DNA from: Hofstenia miamia
Taxonomy: Eukaryota > Xenacoelomorpha > Acoela
Assembly: GCA_004352715.1 (NCBI GenBank)
Contig: SCFE01000108.1
Span: forward strand, 1,537,326-1,601,325
DNA: 64,000 nt
Reading direction: 5' to 3'
In this document: positions 1-10,049 of the stretch, in pieces
Numbering within the stretch: the first letter of the stretch is position 1
Layout of the letters: each line of letters begins with the position of its first letter
Made by a program: the position numbers and the translations under genes
Notes under the pieces: generated by a model
Database searches by the model: none
The model's input: the letters and a program-made list of their open reading frames with translations, nothing else
What the model was told of the DNA's origin: nothing

Positions 1-1960
1 ATTTCAATTAATAATCATTTGACGTTATTCAGCTTTAGTTGCTTTTTTGGGATGATGCTACAATATCTGGTAATTACAGATTATTTAATAGTTAGCTGAG
101 AGATAACAATGAAAATGAGAGTTGAATTTTTTGAAGTGAGATAGAAATTAAACAAGTGAGACAAATAGGGTAGCACCAGTCAATAGGTTAAGCACTTTAC
201 TTCTGGACGTTCCGCTTCAGCTGGAAGCCACAGGAATTGGTCATCTTGGTTGTTACCTAAATTAGTTCTGTTAATTGGATGAATTACCAATGTTACATCT
301 GTATGCTATAAGTTCTACGTTAATCCCTGCTCTGGAATCATGGCTGTTCTGTAAACACTATCTAAACCTTTTGTGGAGTCAATTAAGTTTCTAGTTAAGT
401 TTTCCTACCAGCCACTGATTCTACACTAATGGATTTTTTAGTTTGTTCTTGAAGACAATAACTCCAGTTAAGTGTTTAAATAATATTCAAAAAAAGTATT
501 TTCTTTATTTACTTATTTGAATTTGTATTTGTGTCTTTTTCATTAATGCATTTCAATTAGGCCATTTTTCTAGAAGTTATCATGACTGTAAAATGTCAAG
601 TATATTTAAAAGCTGAAATCTTTAAAAAAAGTACAAATACCATATTTTTAAAACATTTCTCTTGGGATGCTCAAAAATTAGTAAATATACTCTTTTTAAG
701 AATTTTGAGTTTTTGTTCACATCTTAATTATACTTTTTTCTTTAATTACAATTATTATTATTCTTGAGCATTCTTTAAATTTATACAACCATGAAGCAAA
801 TTAAGAAATAATACTAAAGAGGAAAACTATTGGGAATGTACTTTTTTCAGAAATGGGCAGAGTGATGTTTAATCTTAATAAACTACATGGAAACATGGTA
901 TATTTGCTTCTGTGACAGAATAGGAAAGAATAGCCACCTTCTCTAACTAAGAATAGAGCGCAATATTAATTAGAATTATTTTTAGTAGCATTAAATTTGT
1001 AAATTTATTACAAGCAAACATTAAACAGATCAAAAAATAATACAGGAAAAATTATGTTTAGATAGAAGTCATTTGCTTGGCTTACCAGACATTTAAAAAT
1101 TTGAATCAATCACCTAACTGAAAAAATACTAGTGAACAACCTGTAAGTGATTTTAGTGTTTTTATTATACTATTAAACAATTATTTACCTAAAAAATCCT
1201 AAGCTGTAAAGATTTCATTCTCAATAAACTTTTAGTTGAGTTTAGTTTGTTCTCTAATTGTATTAAATTTATTCAGATGCTTAAATGAATTCAAATAGCT
1301 AAATATCTTCATGGCAATGGTGGTGTTGTGATAACATGATGGACTTTGACAATGCAAAAGAAGATCATTTATTTAATTTAACTTATACATTATTACTTAT
1401 CTGCAAATTACTAGATGGTGAATTTGGAATGCACAAATTACAATGATTAATGATTAATGCAAGTGTTCTTTTTTATGAATTTTAATTTATTTTACATGTC
1501 ATTTACTTATTTAATTAATTATCAATCTGATGCCCATGTGTTCAAAGAAGGAAAATAAATTTTTCTGTGATTGACAAAGAAGAATTACTGGATATTTGCT
1601 ACCCAATATAAATTTAGTATTAAATAACTAAACAAGGAGATTAATTGTGTATTTAAAATATCTAAAGTTTGTTTACACTCTAATTGTTAATTGATGTTAT
1701 TTCCCACAGTGTACAATGCATTAACTCTGTGTATTAATTTGATAATCTGCATTAACTGCAAACATCAGAGAGTGAGAGAGCATTGACTCATTCACTGTAG
1801 GGAACATTGCACCACTTCAGAAAGAGTTATTTGATTCAGCAGCACATGTTAATACATAACTTGAGATATATTACAGATATATTTGGTTATATGCAAGATA
1901 TACTAACAGTTTAGGGGTCAGTACTACTGATGATTAGTTACAGAAAATTGTCATTTATAA
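1..1960. other. AT-rich stretch without recognisable gene
   Basis: No open frame here looks coding and I recognise no repeat ends. CpG dinucleotides occur only at about 23, 208, 213, 317 and 959 and then vanish. Purine-rich DNA resembling the downstream retroelement starts at about 1900-2000. The 5' limit of that element is not visible to me. Confidence 0.5.
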
Positions 1961-2989
1961 TGGATATAAATAGAGCTTTCAATGAGGGTACATGATTTCA
2001 CATGGTGACCATGACATTCTCATGAAGAACAGATGAATAATGGAAATTTTACAATTGGAGGAAAGTGGATCCAGATTGATCTTTTAAAAACATTAGTGAC
2101 AATAAGGAATAAACTTAAAAATTCTATAGTTGAACAGAATGTGACTTTAAAGGCATTCTTGTTATTACCACACTCTAGCAAACAGGGTGAAAATGAATAA
2201 ACTTAAAGCTTCCCTTGTTTGTAAATAATATGACCTTAAAGGCATTATTTTAATCCTTAAAATGTAAACAAATGCACCAGAAATAGAAGTCATATAAAAA
2301 CACCACTATCACTAGAATGGAAAGCAGAAATGTTAAATACCAGAAGCAGAAATTTTTGTAATCAAAAATGGAAAACCCCCACATCACAGAACCTTACAAC
2401 TCAATGTCCACAATTGTCACCAGTAATTTCAATGCAAGCAATAGATCTTAGATAGCTGTGAGACACTGAAAAATAGTTACAAATTGAAATATCTCTACTG
2501 AAGCTATTGCAGAACAAATCAAATGTCTACAGCAGCAGCATAAGAAGGAGATCATAGCAAAAGAAAATAAAATCAATAAATAACACAAATACAACAAAAA
2601 TCAAACACTAAGAGAAAGACAATTGATAGAGGAGATAGAGGAATTGCAAATGAAAACAGATATGCTTACTCAGGAAAATGAGCTCCTTGAAGATAGAATG
2701 CAATTAGTAAAACTGGAGGAAATGCTAAGTGAGAAGGAAGATAATGCAAAACATTTTTACAAAGATCATTGATCAAGTGACTCATAAAGACCCAAAAGCC
2801 CAGCTAGGGGGATGTGAGACAAAGCCCAAATATACCTATGACCAGTTGCAGATAGAGGAGGAAGAGGCAAATTGGATAGAAAAATTAAGTGAATTAATTG
2901 AAAAAATCTACAACTGATATTGAAGTCAGAACAAGAACTGAGATTCACATAATCAATATTAAGCAGAACTAGAAACCACAACTTGGTGC

Positions 2990-3860
2990 ACTGTTGAGCA
3001 ACATTAATGAAGTTTACTGCAAGAATCAACTCATTTGCACCAAATTTCAATGAATGGGTATCAATTTTCAAATTAAATATGCAAGAGCAGAGAGTAAATC
3101 AAGAAACCACAGCTTTGAATTCCCACTATATTTGAATGGAGCAGCTTATCCAAGCTACTTAATGTTAGGCAATACTGTAAAAAGCAATTACAAATTGTTG
3201 ATCAGTGATTTTAAAGCATACTATAAAGGTGAGAGCTTTAAAAGCCAGTAAAAACTGATACTTCAGATGTTGCAAAGTGATAGATTTGATGATCTGAGAG
3301 CATACATGCAACAGGTGGTGTGAATGTTGAATCTAAGCTCACAAGAGAACTCATACAATAAATACAACCTCTTTTCACATATATGCAAAGGTCTGCTGGA
3401 TGAATTCAGAATGCATTTAAATTGAAAGGGAACATTGAAGAATCCTTAGAAACTCTAATCAGAAAGGCCTTGTCACTGAGTGTAACATTAGAAAACAATA
3501 ACATGATCAAGGGAAGGCTAGTATGATAATGCAGAGATTGATAGTGAGGCAAACAACAAAAATCAATGCTATGGAGGAAAAAAGTGAACAGGAAAAAACC
3601 CCACACCTGGTATTGTAAAAGTTAAGACTAAGGAGGGAACAATAAAAGCTCTAAAGGAAATGGACATCAGATGCCATAAATGCAGAATGAAAGGTCACAG
3701 AAAGGCAGAATTCCAGAAATGAATCAATGTGATATATATTCACAAAGCAATGTATAATAAAGACAATCTCTCTGATATAGAAGAAATCAATGAATACACT
3801 GAGATAAGTACCAAAGATTAGAATAAAAGGAGTGCTGCCTTCTATAAAACACCTGTCCAT
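2990..3860 (+). pseudogene. gag (capsid/nucleocapsid) relic
   Basis: In two overlapping frames around 3010-3250 there are gag-like stretches (NEWVSIFKLNMQEQ, then FPLYLNGAAYPSYL). They resemble the retrotransposon-gag pattern of W-F-x-x-hydrophobic followed by LPLYLxGxAxxxY. At 3661-3715 a zinc knuckle is visible (CHKCRMKGHRKAEF). It fits C-X2-C-X4-H-X4-C except that the last cysteine is phenylalanine (TTC, one base from TGC). Frameshifts and stops break the frame throughout, so no Gag protein is expected. The minus-strand open frames here are shadows. Confidence 0.6.
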
Positions 3861-3890
3861 GAGATGACAAATTTGTCAGATGCCAATGTG

Positions 3891-4230
3891 ATCCCTGTAA
3901 CAAAATGGATCATTATTGAAGGTTCTTACTAATACAGGTGTTGTGATATTGGTTATTATGGACAAGTGTGCAAGCAAGTTGGGATACCAATGAGAAGCAA
4001 TGGGAATGTTCAGTACAGATTATTCAATGCTTCCAGAGACACAAAGGAACACTGGAGCCAATACTATATTTACACACACACACACTTACAGATGTGGACA
4101 TGCAGAAAAAATTCTTTACCCTATGAGCTGATATTGGGAAGTAATTTCTTGAAACAACATAATTGTGTTATCAACTTTGAGCAGCAAACTATTAAAATAC
4201 AGGAGGAAATAATATCTACATCAAACAATA
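3891..4230 (+). pseudogene. Retropepsin-like aspartic protease relic
   Basis: The active-site region reads L-T-N-T-G at 3925-3939 where retropepsins have D-T-G, so the catalytic aspartate is asparagine (AAT for GAT). A frame change follows. The C-terminal pattern LILGSNFLKQHNCVINF lies at about 4127-4177 and matches the ILGxDFL...AxIDF segment of gypsy proteases. A short CA microsatellite at about 4069-4084 interrupts the frame region. The enzyme would be inactive from the D to N change alone. Confidence 0.6.
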
Positions 4231-4324
4231 TTGAACATGACACTTGTGGCATAATCTGTGTGTGGTCAAATAAAGAGGAAATAAAGAGACAACTAAGATT
4301 AACAGTATAATAATTTGATTAAAA

Positions 4325-5440
4325 TGTAAACACATGGTTATTATCATTTGATTATTTTGTACAATTTTTATACAGTATAGTTTGATATTAGTTATATTAG
4401 CAAACCATTTGGCAAAATAATAAAAAACAAACTTGCATGAGCTAATTAATGCTGACATTGTGCAAAAAATTAGCAGATGAAGAAAAAGAGGGAAAATTCT
4501 CAACAACACTAAAGAACAGGTACTTGCTGATTGTTTAATTGTTTACAGAAATTTAGTATAAATATGCAGTAATGGTTGTGATTGTGATGAACAAATTTTA
4601 CTGGCTTTACTCAGTTATTTTGTATTCAGGTTATTTAATTATGTTAATGGAAAGTAAATATTTGAGTACAAGAGTCATCTGCAGGTGGTCCCTGGATCTA
4701 GTTAAAGGTATTTAGGAGCAGCTGCATGATGCAGACTTTCAAAGGTGCAGTGCAGCCAGTAGTTGGGACTTCCAACATGCTCTTAGATTAAGGTTACAAT
4801 TAGGGGTTTTTTATCCATTGTAGCTTCCCCTCAATTCATTCATTAATAAGAAATGTCTCTTCTAACTCAAATAAGGCTAACCCTTTTTAGATCCAAATTT
4901 CTCATTTCCAATAATAAAACCTATTATACATGAGGTGACAATGAGCACTAATCACTGCCAGTTGGCCTACATTGCCTGTTGTTATTGTATTAAATTGTAT
5001 CTCAACTGACCAACCATTAATCATTTCCAGTTTTCTGCTGACAGCATTGATTACACACATATATTCTAGGGCTCCATATATGTGTATAAATGTAAGGCTA
5101 TTACATGTAAGGAATTATAATAAGCTAAAGCATTCCAGTTCACATTATCATTCCTTATTTGCATCATGACAATAACAAGGGTAATCAATGCAATAAATTA
5201 ATAGGTTACACAATTTCACTGAGAACACTATTCACACACTGTGAGTCTTGCTGGTGAATCCTGATGTTTCCTCAAAGAACAGAGCTGTTGCCAAGTGTGG
5301 CCAAGTTGGAACTCTCTTTTCTTGATTGGTTCAGCATTGGGTTTCAACCCTGTAATACCACATACTCCTGATCTAAACAAAATGTTATAGTTAGCAAACC
5401 CAGATTTGCTGGGACAATAGTAATACAAGATGATATGGAG
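4325..5440 (+). repeat. LTR-like repeat copy A (CpG-free)
   Basis: This about 1.1 kb segment aligns along its length with 5762-6863. Shared stretches include GGTACTTG near 4518/5949, a TATAAATA box near 4557/5987, GGTGGTC near 4684/6113, and CTGACRGCATTGATT near 5037/6452. It begins TGTAAA like copy B. Every CpG of copy B that I checked is TpG or CpA here. A purine-rich tract (about 4270-4296) precedes it, as expected for a 3' LTR. The right border is approximate. Confidence 0.55.
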
Positions 5441-5761
5441 TGATTATGGAATCCCTCATCCCTCAGGCTTACAGGAAAAGGATGAATGTTACAGAAATTA
5501 TACCTATTTCACTCAAAATATGAGTTGACAAGATTCTACACAAAGCAGTCCATTTCAAACTGAAAGTAGACATGAACCTGCTTCCTCATCAATGGAGATA
5601 CCACACAATTGAAACAGAGGACATCAATGATAGCAAAATTATGCTATTCAATATTTAGACACAGTGTGACATAATCTATCAAGACTATCATGATTGGTCA
5701 GGATGAGAGGAAAAGAATGAAGAAACAAAGACTAAAATTATTATTGATTATAATGATTAAT
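5441..5761 (+). other. Spacer between the two LTR-like repeats
   Basis: These 320 bp contain no CpG and no recognisable domain. A purine-rich tract at 5699-5729, shortly before copy B, could be a polypurine tract. The last part weakly resembles DNA just upstream of copy A, which hints at a duplicated unit. Confidence 0.4.
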
Positions 5762-6863
5762 TGTAAATCATGATAGGATTGATTATTCAGTTTGTAAAAT
5801 GTTTTGTGCAGTTAATACTTAAAATTATACTCGACGGTATTTGACAAAACAAAAGATGGTCAAACAGCATAGTCAAATTAAAGCTGACGTTGCGTAAAAT
5901 TAACAGAAATATTAAAGCGAGGGAAAACTGTCAACAAGAAAGAATAGCAGGTACTTGTCGAGTGTTTAATTGTTTATCAAAAAGTGCTATAAATATAATG
6001 CATTGGATGTAATAATTGATGAGCAAATCTACTTTGGATTAGTTTTCTATTGTCAGGTCATTTTGTATATTTAAATGGAAAGCTAAACGTATACAAGCTA
6101 GGGTAATTGTATGGTGGTCTCCCACCTCCAGTTTACGTTGTACTCTAAGGTTACGAATAGGTATAGGAGTTTTTGCCATTATAGCTTTCCTGAATGTCAT
6201 TGCTTGTCAGATAGTGTTATCGCGACCTACGAGTCTTACATGTTAATTATCTTACTACTAAACTTAAGTTATTTGTCACCACCTCTACGACGTTGCATGA
6301 CGATGGATGATTTATCAATAGTCATACTGGAATATCTATTACGATTGTATCTTTATAGATTATTACATATGATTACTTTAATAGTTGTTACATGTTGCTC
6401 AATGTTCTGTAAGGGAGACCTTCGGCCGACTTATATTTCTTATTTCTTGCTGACGGCATTGATTGTTTACATGTACAAAGGGCTGTTATTTATTTATCTA
6501 TATGTAGGGTTATTAAATGTAGGGCCTCATAATAAGCTATCACAGCAGAATGGTTGCGACATTTCGTTTATTGCATTAGCTCGTAATAACAAAAACAATC
6601 AATGCACTAAATTGTTAGGTAGTTGCAATCACCGTTACACTGAGTTCACGATGCACATCACCATTCTATTATTGTTCTCTTTACTCCGTTGGCAGTCACA
6701 TTGGTAAGATGCAGCTGGCGAGTGTGTTCCTGAGAGTGCGCCGCTTCTATTTGAGCGTTGATCCTGTTCTCTAATCTCTCCGCTTGATCTAAATAAGTTT
6801 GGTTAACTAAGTAGCTACAAAGGCTCTGGTATATTAAATATGTTAATGAACCACGCATTTACA
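5762..6863 (+). repeat. LTR-like repeat copy B (CpG-rich)
   Basis: It starts TGTAAAT and ends ATTTACA, a perfect 7-bp inverted terminus of the TG...CA kind that LTRs have. Length is 1102 bp. A TATAAATA promoter element lies near 5987. No 5-bp target duplication is visible (TTAAT before, GTAGA after). It is therefore not a simple solo LTR, and at least one flank belongs to an element. It keeps dozens of CpGs while both flanks have almost none. The 198-codon open frame inside it (6111-6707) matches no domain and lies in the LTR, so I treat it as chance. Confidence 0.6.
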
Positions 6864-7170
6864 GTAGAGGAGAGAAATTGGAAAATGTCAACCTCGCGTT
6901 ATGTTTAACCTAAGAAAAGTAACAGTTTTCTCTAAGTACGGCCATCACGGCGAGTTGGCATGATTCTACATCAAAAACTAAAACGTCATTATAATGGTTA
7001 TTTGAATTGCATGAATAGAGTGATAAATCTGAAACATGATAAGATAACAATATATGGTACAACAGTTAAAATAGAAAGAAGGAATGCAATTAGGCAAATA
7101 AACATAGTCATAACAGAAATGACCAAGGACAAAGCACAAATCCTGGAGATAAAAGGTTAAGATTACAAGC
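6864..7170 (+). pseudogene. Leader-like segment and second protease C-terminus
   Basis: CpG-rich DNA continues to about 6957 and then stops abruptly. From about 6996 the translation YLNCMNRVINLKHDKITI aligns with the protease end seen at 4145-4200 (FLKQHNCVINFEQQTIKI). A second, diverged copy of the protease C-terminus therefore precedes the RT. This shows that the upstream gag-protease and the downstream pol need not come from one insertion. Confidence 0.45.
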
Positions 7171-7399
7171 ATATATCAATGAATCAGAGAAGGCAACTAC
7201 AAGACCTCCTAAAGAAACATGAATGAAAACTTCAATTTGGCAAAATCAGCATAGGAAAGGCAGTGGGTGAGACCCACAAAATAATTACTATAATGGATGA
7301 AACTATTCAGCTACAAGTACAAAGAGTACTGGAACTCATGCAAGAGTAGTACAATACTATATTACAGGAGTTTCTGAGTAACAGAATAATATGACCAAA

Positions 7400-8010
7400 T
7401 GAGAGCTCATATGCTGGACAAACAATATTCATAAAACAAGTCAAAAAACATTGTCTCTGCATTGACTTCAGAAAACTGAATAACATAACAAAGAAAGATG
7501 CATATCCATTTCCTTCTTGAAAATAGATCTCTGCAAAGTCTATTGGCAGGTACTGATGGAGCCAAATGACATTGAGCTTTTAGTACACCATATTTACCTA
7601 TGTAATACACCAGCTGCATTCCAAAGGTACATAATGAAAGTTTTGCAAGATGGACATCATAAAATTGAGAAGGGTGTGTCAGCATATATTGATGACATCT
7701 TGGTGGGGAGCAAGACAGTGGAAGAATATCTTAAAAAACTTGATAAAATGCTCCCAATATTATAAAATGCTGGTTTATGAGTAAATGGAAATAAATGTGA
7801 GATCTTAAAAACAAAGACAATATTCCTGGGGAGAGAAATACAACACCGAACAATAAAGATGAAAGAAGATGCAAGACAGATGATCAAAGATATAAGCAAA
7901 CCTAAGACACAGATGGATTTACAATGAATTATGGGCTTCTTCAATTATTATAGTACATTCATCCCCAGATAAGCAAAGAAGTCTGCCAAGATGACAAATT
8001 TACTCAGGTA
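7400..8010 (+). pseudogene. Gypsy-type reverse transcriptase relic
   Basis: Motifs are in order: CIDFRKLNNITKKDAYPFP (7456-7516); a frameshift; KIDLCKVYWQ (about 7519-7548), which carries the first catalytic aspartate; TPAAFQRYIMKVL (about 7609-7647); and YIDDILVGSK with an intact YxDD box (7685-7714). FLGREI and the GFFNYY segment of the RT/RNase H junction follow (about 7825-7950). The main open piece is 7517-7765. Several stops and at least one frameshift make it non-functional, although the YIDD residues survive. Confidence 0.75.
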
Positions 8011-8039
8011 GAAAGTACCTTTCACATGAACATGGCAGG

Positions 8040-8480
8040 AACAAGAAGAACTGGATCTAATAAAGAAGGAACTGTCAAAAACACCGTCATTGAATGCACC
8101 AGATTACTTGAAAACATTTATTCTAGACTGTAAAGTCAAGGTCAGCACATGTTTGGCACAGATAAAAGACAATCAAGATGAACCAGTGCAGTGGTTCAGC
8201 AGAGCCTGAGTAAAACTATGGATCATCTAAACTGGAGATGTTAGTGCTAGTAGAGAGCATTAAGAAGTTCCACCATTTCTTGATTGGCAAAGAATTTATC
8301 ATCAGAATAGACAGCATAAGTCTATCATTCCTCAAGAATTTCTCAGGAGACAAAACTGAAACAGTCTCATGTTGGATTGAGTTTCTGAGCAAATAAAGAT
8401 TCAGAATTGAACATAAGAAGGGCATATATCACATGAATGCAAACTTCTGAAAAGTGCTACCAAAATACCAAAGGGACACA
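8040..8480 (+). pseudogene. RNase H relic of the gypsy element
   Basis: After the RT thumb the translation contains LKTFILDCKVKVSTCLAQI and PVQWFSRA (about 8108-8208). These match the gypsy RNase H start (DAS...GAVLxQ...PIAYxSR), except that the usual DAS is DCK. Stops follow. The call rests on position and two short matches. Confidence 0.45.
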
Positions 8481-8799
8481 ACTAAATAAGACAGAGATAA
8501 AATCAAGTTCAAATTTCTATCACACAATCAATATGAAAACCTCCCTGATATCAATGAAGACAAAAAAGGCCAAACAATACTCCCCATTACAATAAAAGAG
8601 GAGATATCAGTGGAGGACATCATACATAAACAACATTATTGATAAAATCCTAGAGCAAATCAGACAAAGAATTAATAACACCAAAATGCTAATAAGCAAA
8701 GAGGCAAACTCTTATTTCAAACATTACAAATGGAAAACTAACAAGAACAGACTATTGTACATAGAGGGTCAAAACAAAATAATTGTGATTCCCAAATAC

Positions 8800-9800
8800 T
8801 ACAAAGGGACTTGGTACATAGAACACACAAAAAGGGCCACATCGGAATAAACCAAATTGATTTAAAATTCAACACAAAATATATCACAGAGTTCAGAAAT
8901 TGGTAGAAGACATCATAAACAAATGCAGCACTTGTCTACTGAACAACAAATTACACTTTCTGAAGCAGAACACCCCATTGGAGATGATAATGGCCACTTC
9001 CACCAATGAGATAGTCCACATGAACCTGGAAACCTTATCATGTGATGACAAAGGCTTCCAACACATGTTTGACATGGTAGACAATTTTACAAAATACTGT
9101 CAAATTATGCCATTAGCCAACAACTGCAAAAGCTGTGGCAGAAAAAGATTGTAAAAGAGTGGATATTAAAGTTCAGATTGATGGAGAAGATCATTAATGA
9201 TTGAGGTGTCCAGTTCAAGAGTAAGCTGTTCAAGAAGCTAACAAAGATGATGGAATTTGAACATGCGAAGACAACCATGAACTAATGCAGGCAAATGGAG
9301 CAGCAGAAAGATTGAGCCAGACACTAATAAAACTGATAAATGTGGTAATGTCAAGTGTAGAAGGAAGACAATGGCACCAAGTTACTGAAATGATAGTGTT
9401 TTTATAGCATGACAACAGGGATTACCCCATTTAAAGTGATTTTTGGCAGGGAGGCATCAACCCCACTTTCTATGCAGTATATAGACTACCACATAGTCAT
9501 CAACAATGAATGCATCAACATGACAGAGATCCATGAGGCAATGTGTAAGAACATGAAAAGATCAGCAGTGAGACAGGAGAGAAACTTTAACAAAGTATAC
9601 AGGAAACCTCACAAAGTAGGCAATCTTGTCTATGGCTATATAGTGAAAAAGGTGAGTGTTATAAATCAAGTGAAAAACTGAGATCAATATGGGCAGGCCT
9701 ATTCACTGTTGTGAAGACATTACCAAGCAATCAATACAAATTGATTAATTGATGTACACTACATTTCCAGAACCTGAAACCTGCAATAGATGATATCAAA
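8800..9800 (+). pseudogene. Retroviral-type integrase relic
   Basis: A zinc-binding HKKGHIG motif lies at about 8829-8849, and KCSTCLL at about 8923-8943, giving the H..H and C..C halves. The catalytic core begins VHMNLETL (about 9013-9036), where integrases have an aspartate at the N position. It continues FDMVDNFTKYCQIMPLA. GVQFKS (about 9206-9223), ANGAAERLSQTL (about 9293-9328) and TTGITPFKVIFGRE (about 9412-9450) are the later core motifs, in different frames. A C-terminal VYGY...VHY segment ends near 9800. The first catalytic D appears replaced by N. Confidence 0.7.
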
Positions 9801-10049
9801 CACACACAAAACTAAACAAAATGCATAGTTGAAGATAGTTCATAATGAAAATCAAATGTATTATTCAATGAGCAATATAGATAGTGTAATCAAGAAGGAG
9901 TTTGATGATGAAGTATATTTTAAATTAAATGATTCTGAAATTGCACCATGTATAATGCATTAGAAAGAGGCTAAAAATAATAAACAATATGACCCTGAAA
10001 TATGGGATTTAAACATGAAGAGAAGGATGTGGGAGTCTCAGCCCTTAAC

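Larger units (their letters stand above)
1980..9800 (+). mobile_element. Decayed Ty3/gypsy-like LTR retroelement (composite)
   Basis: Plus-strand relics follow the gypsy order: capsid-like gag, zinc knuckle, aspartic protease, two LTR-like repeats, a second protease end, reverse transcriptase, RNase H, and integrase with an HHCC-type zinc region. All parts carry many stops and frameshifts. The LTR-like repeats lie between two protease C-terminal segments. The block is therefore not a single intact element but at least two copies, nested or recombined. Outer LTRs were not found. The family assignment rests on the domain order, the YIDD box and the protease ILG motif. Confidence 0.75.

Noticed and set aside
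6111-6707. 198-codon plus-strand open frame
   Set aside because: It lies inside the LTR-like copy B; the homologous copy A is not open and no domain is visible.
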